Assembly: GCA_003022905.1 (NCBI GenBank)
Contig: PXSE01000141.1
Location: forward strand, 1 to 39,195
Direction of reading: 5' to 3'
Source of the DNA: Halobacteriales archaeon QS_9_68_42
Lineage (GTDB): Archaea > Halobacteriota > Halobacteria > Halobacteriales > Haloarculaceae
DNA length: 39,195 nt
The position numbers and the translations under genes are program-made. Under the pieces are notes generated by a model. That model did no database searches. It saw nothing but the letters and a program-made list of their open reading frames with translations, and was not told the origin of the DNA. Within the stretch, counting starts at the first letter, position 1. The number at the start of each line of letters is the position of its first letter. This document shows, piece by piece, positions 30,900 through 37,982 of this stretch.

Positions 30900-31329
30900 A
30901 TGGACGGCGACGACCCGCCGGTGGCCTTCGACGGGGACGGGCCGCGGGCGCGGAAGCGCATCCTCTACCGGCTCAACGACCGGCTCGGACACGAACCCGG
31001 CATCGAGTGCACCCGGTTCGACCGGTGGCGTTCAGATAAGGACGTTCCAGTAGGTTCGTTTCTGCCGGCCAATCAACTGACTCCTGGCGGACTGAAAGGG
31101 CGAGGCGCTCTCGACGAACCCCGACGACGCAAGCACTACAGGCCGCACCGCGGCCGAAGCGCGCAGCGAGTCGTGGGAGTCGAGAGCGCCGAGGGCTTTC
31201 CGGATTCCTCAATCCGTATCTGAACACTACCGTTCGACCCGGGACGGGCGGCGCCGACGGGGATCGTCACATCGGTCGACCTGACATTGCTCCTCGGGGA
31301 CCGTCGTAGATGCCGGACGAGCGAGCTAC
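30900..31329 (+). pseudogene. Small gene interrupted by repeat family 1 copy D
   Basis: The ATG at 30900 begins MDGDDPPVAFDGDGPRARKR, then ILYRLNDRLGHEPGIECTRF, and runs into the repeat at 31024. If the repeat and one 8-bp target copy are removed, the frame continues as DPGRAAPTGIVTSVDLTLLL and stays open about 50 codons past the join. This supports real interruption of a coding sequence. The family is unknown; the end given is approximate. Confidence 0.45.
31024..31231 (+). mobile_element. Repeat family 1, copy D (208 bp, short form) with perfect 8-bp target duplication
   Basis: The ends are GGTGGCGTTCAGATAAGGA and, inverted at the right, GGTAGTGTTCAGATACGGA. The octamer GTTCGACC flanks it exactly at 31016-31023 and 31232-31239. 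It shares the interior blocks of copy C, with small divergence (ACAGGCCGCACCGCGGCCG replaces the usual ACAGGGAGCGAAGCGACCG). It interrupts a small reading frame. Confidence 0.88.
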
Positions 31330-31384
31330 AAGCCGACCTTTCATCGTTTCACGCGTTCCGATACGTCTCTTCTGTCTGCCCAAT

Positions 31385-31398
31385 ACAAAGTGGGTAGG
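31385..31398 (+). promoter_or_regulatory. Shared promoter motif, copy 2 (before the PKD surface protein)
   Basis: ACAAAGTGGGTAGG, 13 of 14 bases like the copy at 29962, ends 17 nt before the ATG at 31416. Confidence 0.45.
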
Positions 31399-31415
31399 AC
31401 TCCGTTTCAGCGTAC

Positions 31416-33410
31416 ATGCGCACGGGCGTTCTCGCCGTCGCCGTCGTCGTCGCACTGGCCTTAGCCGTGCCGACGGTGGCGATGACCCAGGGCGGCGAGG
31501 ATGACGTCGACGGGAAGGTCACAATCGCGCCCGCCGACGGCCACAACGGCGAGTACGCGACCGTCGAGGACGGGGAACTCCGGGTGGACTTCGACCGGCT
31601 GAACGACGAGGCGATTACGACCGCTCACAACGTCGTCAACCTCACCTCGACGATGAACGAGACCGTCGAGGTGTGGGTCGCGGCCGACGCCGACGAATCG
31701 GTGACCGTTTACGAGGGCGACGACACCGAGGCGACGCTCTCGGAGAACCGGACGCGGACGATGGAGCCCGGCGAGTCGATACTGGTCGGCTTCGAGGTCG
31801 ACACCTACCGCGAGGTGCCCGACTCGGCGACGCTCACCGTCGGAATCCAGGACCCCAACGAGACGGACGACGGGAGCGGCGGGGACGACGGCGGAACCGG
31901 CGACGACGGAACGGACGGTGCCGGAGACGGGCCGGACAGCGGCTTCGGCGCGCCGGGCGAGGACCCCGATGCGGACGCCGGCGACGGGGCCGTCGGCGTC
32001 GAGGTGTTCTTCGATGGCGAGGCCGACCCCGACGCCGGCGAGGTGCAGGTGACGGAGCTCGACGAACTGCCCGAGGACGGACCCGACGGCGAGCCCGAGG
32101 CCGTCGTCGAGCGGGGATCGACGCTGACCGACGGGGACGACGGCATCCTGACCACGAGGGAAACGAGGCTGGTCACCGAGCGGGGCGAGGGGGTCACGCT
32201 GGCGGGGTCGCGGTCCTACATCCGCACCAGCGAGGCCATCGACCGGCAACGCAGGGCGGCGGCCATCGTGGACATAACGCCGCCCGGGGAACTGCACGAC
32301 CGTCCGGGGACGGTGCGAATCCGGGTTGACCGCGAGCGGTTCCCGGAGACCGACCCGACCGGCGCCCGGATCGCCCGGCTGACCCCCGAGGGGTGGCAGC
32401 TACTCCCGACGTCGGTCGTCGAGGCGGACGACGAGTCGGTACTGATCGAGGCCAGGACCTACGGGTTCAGCGTCTTCACAGTTTTCGCGGAGAACCAGGT
32501 GGAGTACGAGTGGACGCTCCCCGACGGCACGACGGTCTCCGGCGAGCGCCTGCGGACCAGTTTCGAGGAGCCGGGCGTCCGCAACGTCACACTGACGGTC
32601 ACCGACGCCGCCGGCCGGTCGGACGACGCCACGAAGCAGGTCATCGTCAACGACGAGCCGTCCGTCGGGATCGAGGGCGCTTCGAACGCCGCCGCCGGCG
32701 AGGCGACGACGCTCCGGGCCAACGTTACCGACGAGGTCGGCAACGCTACGGTGACCTGGACGCTCCCGGACGGAACGGAGATGACCGGCCGGACCGTCAC
32801 CGGCGAGTTCGACGCCGGCGACCGGGTTAGGGTCACCGTCGAGGACGAGTTCGGCGCCACGGGACGCGCGGAGACGACCATCTCCGCGGGGGGACTTGCA
32901 CGCCCCGCCGCGGCACTGCGGGCGACCGGACCCCCGATTCCCGTCTTGGTGACGGTGGTCCTGGCGCTCCTGGCGACCGGGCTCGTGGGGCTGCTCGCGC
33001 GGTCGCGGTTCCCGGAAGCAACGGGCGACGGTATCTACGCGCTGCTCCGCGAGCTACGGTCGTGGGTGGTCGACGACTCCCCCCGGGTGACCGTCGTCGG
33101 GACCCCGACGTGGAACCCGGAGAGCGGCTGTATCGAAATCGAGGAACTACGCGTCGAGGCGCCGGCCGGCCGACTCGACACCGTCGAGGTGACCGTCACA
33201 GACGGCGCCGGGACCCAAATCGTCCGCAAGGAGATCGAGGTCGACTCGGGCTCGTCGTACGTCGCAACCCCCGAGCGGGTCCACGCCTACGGCGAGATAA
33301 CGCTCTCCGACGACGCCACCTATGAGGTCAGGGTGCGTGCGACCGACGAACTCGACCGCGTCGGCACCGTCGACCGGGCCCAGTCGTCGCCGCTGGCGAA
33401 ACCCCAGTGA
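31416..33410 (+). CDS. Large surface protein with PGF-pre-PGF-like and PKD domains
   Basis: The 664-residue protein begins with a Sec-type signal peptide (LAVAVVVALALAVPTVAMT, about 5-24). A DUF1102-like domain (about 35-145) is followed by a Gly/Asp-rich linker (about 148-200). A domain near 255-365 reads GTVRIRVDRERFPETDPTGA and TYGFSVFTVFAE, resembling the PGF-pre-PGF domain of archaeal surface proteins. Two PKD-type units follow (VEYEWTLPDGTTVSGERLRT; NATVTWTLPDGTEMTGRTVT), then a TM at about 511-529 and a further domain of about 130 residues beyond it. The post-TM domain, on the cytoplasmic side if topology is simple, is unusual for such a protein. It belongs to the DUF5305/SipW cluster. 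Confidence 0.72.
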   Translation: MRTGVLAVAVVVALALAVPTVAMTQGGEDDVDGKVTIAPADGHNGEYATVEDGELRVDFDRLNDEAITTAHNVVNLTSTMNETVEVWVAADADESVTVYEGDDTEATLSENRTRTMEPGESILVGFEVDTYREVPDSATLTVGIQDPNETDDGSGGDDGGTGDDGTDGAGDGPDSGFGAPGEDPDADAGDGAVGVEVFFDGEADPDAGEVQVTELDELPEDGPDGEPEAVVERGSTLTDGDDGILTTRETRLVTERGEGVTLAGSRSYIRTSEAIDRQRRAAAIVDITPPGELHDRPGTVRIRVDRERFPETDPTGARIARLTPEGWQLLPTSVVEADDESVLIEARTYGFSVFTVFAENQVEYEWTLPDGTTVSGERLRTSFEEPGVRNVTLTVTDAAGRSDDATKQVIVNDEPSVGIEGASNAAAGEATTLRANVTDEVGNATVTWTLPDGTEMTGRTVTGEFDAGDRVRVTVEDEFGATGRAETTISAGGLARPAAALRATGPPIPVLVTVVLALLATGLVGLLARSRFPEATGDGIYALLRELRSWVVDDSPRVTVVGTPTWNPESGCIEIEELRVEAPAGRLDTVEVTVTDGAGTQIVRKEIEVDSGSSYVATPERVHAYGEITLSDDATYEVRVRATDELDRVGTVDRAQSSPLAKPQ

Positions 33411-33468
33411 GCGGAGCGCCGTCTTGGGCGCGCTCCGACGTCGGCGGACGAGTGCCGTAGCGGTGGGG

Positions 33469-33678
33469 TCAGAACCGGTGCTCTTCGACGCCGTCCGGTC
33501 GATCCGGCTCGTTGCGCTCACCGCCCTCAGAAGGCCGTCTGCCGAGTTCCGACAGGCAGTCCGTGCAGTAGCCCGTCTCGGTGTCGTAGTGCTTCGCACA
33601 GACGACGCGGCCACAGCGGTCACAGCTGTCCTCGACGGTCGACCCTTCGCATATCTCACAGAGCCCTGCGACGCTCAT
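33469..33678 (-). CDS. Small zinc-finger protein
   Basis: The 69-residue protein starts MSVAGLCEICEGSTVEDSCD and contains three CxxC-type pairs (CEIC, CDRC, CTDC) plus Cys-Ala-Lys-His and HYDTETGYC, enough ligands for two zinc sites in a cross-brace or double-ribbon fold. The last 25 residues are polar and probably disordered. Such mini zinc-finger proteins are plentiful and mostly uncharacterised in haloarchaea. A TATA-like ACTTATG lies about 25 nt upstream on the minus strand. Confidence 0.72.
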   Translation of the reverse strand: MSVAGLCEICEGSTVEDSCDRCGRVVCAKHYDTETGYCTDCLSELGRRPSEGGERNEPDRPDGVEEHRF

Positions 33679-33766
33679 GGCGGCCGTTGGATGCCCAGAC
33701 CCATAAGTCCGGAGGCAGGATGCCCGAAGCCGGACGCTTACGGTGGTGTAGCGCCAAGGGGCGGGC

Positions 33767-34252
33767 GTGCAGAAAGACCGGCTCGTCTTCGCGCTCACCC
33801 TCGTCTTCGCGGCGATGACGGGGCTCGTCCTCCTGATAGCCGTCGCGGCCGTCGAGCCCGTGCTGTTCGTCCTGGCGGTCCCGCTGGGCGCCGCCACCGC
33901 GGTTTTCTGGTACCAGTCGTCCGGGAAGCTCCGCGAACGGGTGCGCCGGACACAGCGGGCCGGCGGCCGACGACGTGAGTCGCGGGGCGGCTTCGGCGCC
34001 GGCGCCCGCAGGGAGGCCCGCCGGGACCGACAGCGGACTCGCAACGGCGGCCGTCGCCGGCCCTGGGGGCAGACGGCCTCGGACCTCAGCCCGGCGGAGG
34101 CCTACCGGCGGCTCGACCTCGAGAACGGCGCCGACGAGAGCGAGGTCAGACGCGCCTACCGCCGGAAGGTCAAGGAGGTCCACCCGGACCGCGGCGGCGA
34201 CGAGGAGACGTTCAAGCGGGTGACCGAGGCCTACGAGGTGCTCGTTGAGTAG
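33767..34252 (+). CDS. Membrane-anchored J-domain protein
   Basis: The 161-residue protein from GTG 33767 has two hydrophobic segments at about 6-27 and 30-48, a very basic Arg/Gly-rich linker (about 50-98), and a C-terminal J domain (SPAEAYRRLDLENGADESEV, then RRKVKEVHPDRGGDEETFKR) with the HPD motif. J domains stimulate DnaK ATPase; the TM anchor suggests recruitment of DnaK to the membrane. It is not the canonical DnaJ, lacking the G/F and zinc domains. Confidence 0.82.
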   Translation: MQKDRLVFALTLVFAAMTGLVLLIAVAAVEPVLFVLAVPLGAATAVFWYQSSGKLRERVRRTQRAGGRRRESRGGFGAGARREARRDRQRTRNGGRRRPWGQTASDLSPAEAYRRLDLENGADESEVRRAYRRKVKEVHPDRGGDEETFKRVTEAYEVLVE

Positions 34253-34265
34253 CGTCGGCGCGTGG

Positions 34266-34272
34266 TTTTATT
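34266..34272 (+). promoter_or_regulatory. TATA-like box of the pterin dehydratase gene
   Basis: TTTTATT lies 25-31 nt before the ATG at 34297, standard for a leaderless transcript. Confidence 0.5.
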
Positions 34273-34296
34273 CCATTGCCGACCATCCCGTAGAGC

Positions 34297-34575
34297 ATGA
34301 GCAATCTGCTCTCCGACGAGGAGATCGAGGCACAGTTGCCCGACGGCTGGGAGCGCGACGGCGACGAGATAGCCCGGACGTTCGAGTTCGACTCCTACCT
34401 GGAGGGCGTCGGCTTCGCCGGCGCGGCGGGCGGCCTCGCCGAGGAGGCGTTCCACCACCCCGAGATCACGATCGAGTGGCGGGAAGTGGAGGTGCGGCTG
34501 ACCACCCACGACGCCGGCGGCATCACCGAGAACGACACCGACTTAGCGGGCCGGCTCAACGACCTCGTCGACTGA
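34297..34575 (+). CDS. Pterin-4a-carbinolamine dehydratase
   Basis: The 92-residue protein is of normal length for PCD/DCoH. The conserved catalytic stretch is AEEAFHHPEITIEWREVEVR near 49-68 (HHPE corresponds to the His-His-Pro of the active site) with LTTHDAGGITENDTDLA behind it. It dehydrates 4a-hydroxytetrahydropterins in pterin recycling; the partner hydroxylase or, in archaea, molybdopterin-related role is not clear. Its stop overlaps the next start (TGATG). Confidence 0.85.
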   Translation: MSNLLSDEEIEAQLPDGWERDGDEIARTFEFDSYLEGVGFAGAAGGLAEEAFHHPEITIEWREVEVRLTTHDAGGITENDTDLAGRLNDLVD

Positions 34576-34958
34576 TGTCGACCGGCGACGCCGAGTACGT
34601 TTTCTCGGTCCGACTCGACATTTCGCCGGCCGACCCCGAGCTACGGCTCGAGCCGACGACTGTCGAGACGACGCTATTCAGGACGGCCGCCGACCCCGGC
34701 GAGACGGGCTGGCTGTTCTTCCGCGACAACCTCTGGCGCGGCGAGGTGAGCGACCCCGACCACCTCCGGGAGTCCGCCGAGGACGCCCTCGGGCTCGAGG
34801 TCCGGTCGGTCGAGTTCCGCGAACTCCGGGCCGAGGCGGCCTACGTCGAGGCGCTGAAGACCGAGATCGCAGACAGCCTCGACCTATTCAACGCCGACGA
34901 CACCGCCGAGGTGCTGAAGAAGTACCTCGGTTCGCGGATCCACGTCACCGACGCTTAA
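34575..34958 (+). CDS. LWR-salt family protein
   Basis: The 127-residue acidic protein contains the tell-tale GWLFFRDNLWRGEVSDPDHL motif that gives the haloarchaeal LWR-salt family its name, followed by two amphipathic helices (AEAAYVEALKTEIADSLDLF; DTAEVLKKYLGSRIHV). The family is restricted to haloarchaea and has no known function. It is cotranscribed with the pterin dehydratase. Confidence 0.78.
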   Translation: MSTGDAEYVFSVRLDISPADPELRLEPTTVETTLFRTAADPGETGWLFFRDNLWRGEVSDPDHLRESAEDALGLEVRSVEFRELRAEAAYVEALKTEIADSLDLFNADDTAEVLKKYLGSRIHVTDA

Positions 34959-35012
34959 TTATCGGGCGCGGCCGCAAGACACTTGCCCGCCAGTCCGCTA
35001 CCGATCAACCTC

Positions 35013-35574
35013 ATGACTGCATCGACGTACGACCACTGGGCCTTCGACCTCGACAGGACGCTCGTCGATGTCGAGCCGGCCTACATCCACGACGTCTTCG
35101 ACCGGGTCGGCGACCGCATCGGCCACGGGTTCACCGACGAGCAGGCCGAGGCTGTCTGGCACGGGCTCGGCGGCTTCCGGAACGACCAGCTACGGGCGTG
35201 GGGCGTCGACGTCGACGCCTTCTGGGAGGCGTTCCACGCCGAGGAGGACGGCCGGAGGCGCGCGCTGCCAGAAGTACCTCACCGACCCGGTGCTCGAGAC
35301 GCTGGACATCCGGGACTGGTTCGACGCGGTGGTCTGCTGTACCGAGGAGACGGGCTGGAAACCCGACCCCCGGCCCGTCCGCATGGCGCTCCGGGAGGCC
35401 GGCGCGAACGGCGGGTCGGGCGTGCTGGTCGGCGACGGGCCCCAGGACATCGGCGCCGCCTGGAACGCCGGCCTCGACGGCGCACACGTCGAGCGCCACG
35501 GCCACGACCGCCGGGGTATGTGCGTCGTCGGCGACCACCGAATCGAGCGGATCGACGAACTGGTCTCATCGTAG
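35013..35574 (+). pseudogene. HAD hydrolase broken by a deletion with frame change
   Basis: From the ATG at 35013 the protein reads MTASTYDHWAFDLDRTLVDV (DLDRT nucleophile motif) and a normal cap region up to FWEAFHAEEDG near 35252. From about 35266 a different frame continues as CQKYLTDPVLETLDIRDWFD, VVCCTEETGWKPDPRP (motif III Lys) and VLVGDGPQDIGAAWNAG (motif IV) to the TAG at 35572. The missing stretch would carry motif II (a VGVVTHC-like strand); about 30-40 codons appear to be gone and the frame has shifted. Full-length relatives are about 220 residues. As read, the product would be inactive. Confidence 0.72.
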
Positions 35575-35852
35575 GCTTCTTCGGCCACCAACGTCGCCCC
35601 ACGCCGACAGTCGCGGGACGGCGTCAGGGCTCTTGTGCTGGCGTCCGACGTTTGGAAGTCGTTGTCACAACCGTTTTTGCCAGCGAGTGGCCGTAAATAA
35701 ACGCCCTGGCCCAACATCGAGCGGTGAGTCGACCCGATGCGGATGTTGGCGCGGGAAGGATGAAAGCGTACAGTTCGAACACTTTCGCCTGGAACAGGTC
35801 CAGCCGTCAGTGCGAGCCACCGGCGTGGGCGGGCGAGTTCGAGGGGTTGTAC
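35575..35852 (+). other. Intergenic region, no convincing gene
   Basis: The 278 bp between the broken HAD gene and the serpin stop contain a TATA-like GTAAATAAA at 35692-35700 and an inverted repeat CCAACATC/GATGTTGG (about 35711-35718 and 35739-35746) that could be an operator or transcript hairpin. A GTG-started frame follows, but it runs antisense into the serpin and looks non-coding. Confidence 0.35.
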
Positions 35853-37196
35853 TCACCCGGAGTCGATGGCGGCCGCGGCGGCGTCGACCACACGGCCGAG
35901 GAAGAGGACGGCGTCGGTCGGACGGTCCCGGACGCAGAAGAGGAAGGGCCGGTCGGCGGCGAACGTCGGCGGAGCGGATACCAACTCACCGAGGCTGCCC
36001 GTCGCGGCCGCGGCCTCGGTTCCGGTCTCGTCGACGGCCACGTACGTGTCGTGGAACACGTGGGAGATGTACAGCTGTAGGTCGCTCCCGTCGGCCATCA
36101 CGCCGTCGAAGTTCGCGTCCACCTTGTCGAAGGCCGACACCATGCCGAGTTCGCGGAGCGGCCCGTTGAGCCTCGTGGCCGTCTCGAACTCGAACCTGGG
36201 GATGCGCACCAGCGTCTCCCGCTCGCCGGCCGCGTCGAGTTCGGCGAACCGGTCGGTCAGCCACGCACCGTCGACGGCCGCCTCAAACTGGCGGAACGGC
36301 GTCTCCCGCCGGAACGGCATCACGAACACCATCGCGAGGTCGCCGCCGACGTACGGCAACTCGACGGCCCGGTAGCCGGCCTCGCGGTCGAACACCGCCC
36401 GGAATTCGTCGGTCTGCTCCATCATCCTGACCTGCCGTGAGCGGCCGTCGATGGCGGTGAACTGCTCGTCTTCCGTCTCCTCGGGGTCGAACTGCCGGTC
36501 CCAGTCGGCCAGCAAGTAGACGGCGTTCGCGAGCACGAACCGGGTCATGGTGGTGATAGACCCCGCCGGCAACAGCTCGTCGATGCGGCCCGCCGTCCTC
36601 GACGCCGCCCAGTCGTTGACCTGCCGGCGGGCACCCTCGGGGTCGCCCTCGAAGTCGGCGGTGCGCAGGCCGCCGCCGTAATATCGCTCGAGCGTCTTGA
36701 GGAACGGCTCGGCGAACGGGAACCCAGCCTGGCCCCACAGCGCGTTCGCCAGGCGCAGTTCGAAGCGGTTCGTCTCCCAGGGCCGGTAGCCCTCGAAGCG
36801 GGGGACGTCGTCCGCACGCCGGCCCAACTCGTGGTGTATCGCGCCGACCGCCCGGTGTAGCTCCGGCCGGCCGTGCGGGAACCGGAGTGTCTCGCGCATC
36901 TCCGAGGCGGTCTCGCCGCGAGCGCCCGCCCACGTCATGGCCAGCGAGGCCGAGACGCTCAGCGGCGAGACCATCCGGTTCGTCCCGGGAGCCGCCGCGG
37001 CGAGTTCCCCGAGCAGGTCCAGCCCGAATCCGGCGTTCCCGTGGGCGTACGCCTCGACGGCGTCCCGGGTCGCCTCCGGACGGCGGTCCGGTCCACCCGC
37101 GTCCGCGGTGACCGCGCTCGTGGCAGCGTCCCAGAGCAGTCCGCCGGCGAGACCGCTCCCGACCAGCCCGAGGGCCGTCCGACGGTCGAGAGTCAT
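35853..37196 (-). CDS. Exported serpin (serine protease inhibitor)
   Basis: The 447-residue protein has an N-terminus with a Tat-like signal (MTLDRRTALGLVGSGLAGGL). The serpin fold is evident from NRMVSPLSVSASLAMTWAGA, ANALWGQ and FVLANAVYLLADWDRQFDPE, and from the C-terminal DRPFLFCVRDRPTDAVLFLG, the serpin signature. The reactive-loop hinge DETGTEAAAATG has the small residues P15-P9 that inhibitory serpins need; counting forward gives Val as P1 and Ser as P1', which points to an elastase-like protease target. Because haloarchaea secrete subtilisin-like halolysins, self-protection or defence against competitors' proteases is plausible inference. Start at 37196 is supported by the TATA box below. 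Confidence 0.88.
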   Translation of the reverse strand: MTLDRRTALGLVGSGLAGGLLWDAATSAVTADAGGPDRRPEATRDAVEAYAHGNAGFGLDLLGELAAAAPGTNRMVSPLSVSASLAMTWAGARGETASEMRETLRFPHGRPELHRAVGAIHHELGRRADDVPRFEGYRPWETNRFELRLANALWGQAGFPFAEPFLKTLERYYGGGLRTADFEGDPEGARRQVNDWAASRTAGRIDELLPAGSITTMTRFVLANAVYLLADWDRQFDPEETEDEQFTAIDGRSRQVRMMEQTDEFRAVFDREAGYRAVELPYVGGDLAMVFVMPFRRETPFRQFEAAVDGAWLTDRFAELDAAGERETLVRIPRFEFETATRLNGPLRELGMVSAFDKVDANFDGVMADGSDLQLYISHVFHDTYVAVDETGTEAAAATGSLGELVSAPPTFAADRPFLFCVRDRPTDAVLFLGRVVDAAAAAIDSG

Positions 37197-37219
37197 GCCG
37201 TTCTCGACCCCGCGGGTCG

Positions 37220-37227
37220 TATAAAAT
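37220..37227 (-). promoter_or_regulatory. TATA-like box of the serpin gene
   Basis: The minus strand reads TTTTATA, 24-31 nt before the ATG at 37196, as in a leaderless promoter. Confidence 0.55.
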
Positions 37228-37294
37228 CTACTGTCGAACTCAGTTTCTAAGCGGGGACGGAGATACACCAGCCGCCCGCGACGTTCACCGGACG

Positions 37295-37975
37295 ATGGAG
37301 GAAACCGCCCGGACCTGGCTGTCGGAGCGCAGCGGCCTCCTGTGGGCAGCGGTGCTTTTCGGTGCCGCCTTCGCCGCCGGGGCAGGACTTCCGGACCGCC
37401 TCGGCGTCCCGTTTCTCGAACAGTTCATGTGGCTGGTCGCGGCCGCATTGCTGGGTGGCGGGGCTGTCGCCAGGCAGTCTCGGCGCGTGCGTGTCCGCTA
37501 CCGCAGGGGCGTCCGGGCCGCATTCGGTTGTCTGACGGGCTGGTGGTCCGTCGTCTTCTGGGTTCCCGACACCCTCTGGGTGGCGCCGGCTGTACTAGCC
37601 GCCTGGGTGGCGATAGCGACCGTCGAATCCGCCCGTGACCCCTCGCTCCGGTGGGCCCTTGCCACGACCTGTGCGGCGGTCGCCGGGATGGCGAGCGGGT
37701 CTCTCCGGGCGGTCTTTGGCATCGGAGTCGCCGACGTATTTGGGGCCGTCCCGTCGGAGCCGGTAGTCGTCGCCGTGTTCCTCGGGGTGCTCGCGGCGGC
37801 GTTAGTTGTCTCCGGCGTACCCCTCGGAATCGCCGGATTCCTGGTCGGACGGTGGTGGCACCGGAGCGGTGGATGGCCGCCGGAGCGTCCGCGTCCCGAC
37901 CGGCGAACGTTCGGACTCGTCGGCGTAACCGTCGGGTGTCTCCTCGTCGGCGTCTGGCTACTCCAGCGGTTCTGA
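37295..37975 (+). CDS. Multi-pass membrane protein, function unknown
   Basis: The 226-residue protein has about seven hydrophobic segments (near 14-32, 42-58, 77-93, 95-111, 124-140, 152-185 and 205-223) and short charged loops rich in Arg (RQSRRVRVRYRRGVR near 60-74). Loop charge suggests alternating positive-inside topology. I recognise no family motif. It lies head to head with the serpin (98 bp between starts) and tail to tail with the MoeA-like gene. Confidence 0.6.
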   Translation: MEETARTWLSERSGLLWAAVLFGAAFAAGAGLPDRLGVPFLEQFMWLVAAALLGGGAVARQSRRVRVRYRRGVRAAFGCLTGWWSVVFWVPDTLWVAPAVLAAWVAIATVESARDPSLRWALATTCAAVAGMASGSLRAVFGIGVADVFGAVPSEPVVVAVFLGVLAAALVVSGVPLGIAGFLVGRWWHRSGGWPPERPRPDRRTFGLVGVTVGCLLVGVWLLQRF

Positions 37976-37982
37976 CCCCTGG

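Noticed and set aside
35724..36080. GTG-started plus-strand frame behind a TATA-like box and inverted repeat
   Set aside because: It runs antisense into the serpin 3' end, and its sequence past the first 40 codons is the shadow of the serpin. The TATA-like box is kept only as a note.
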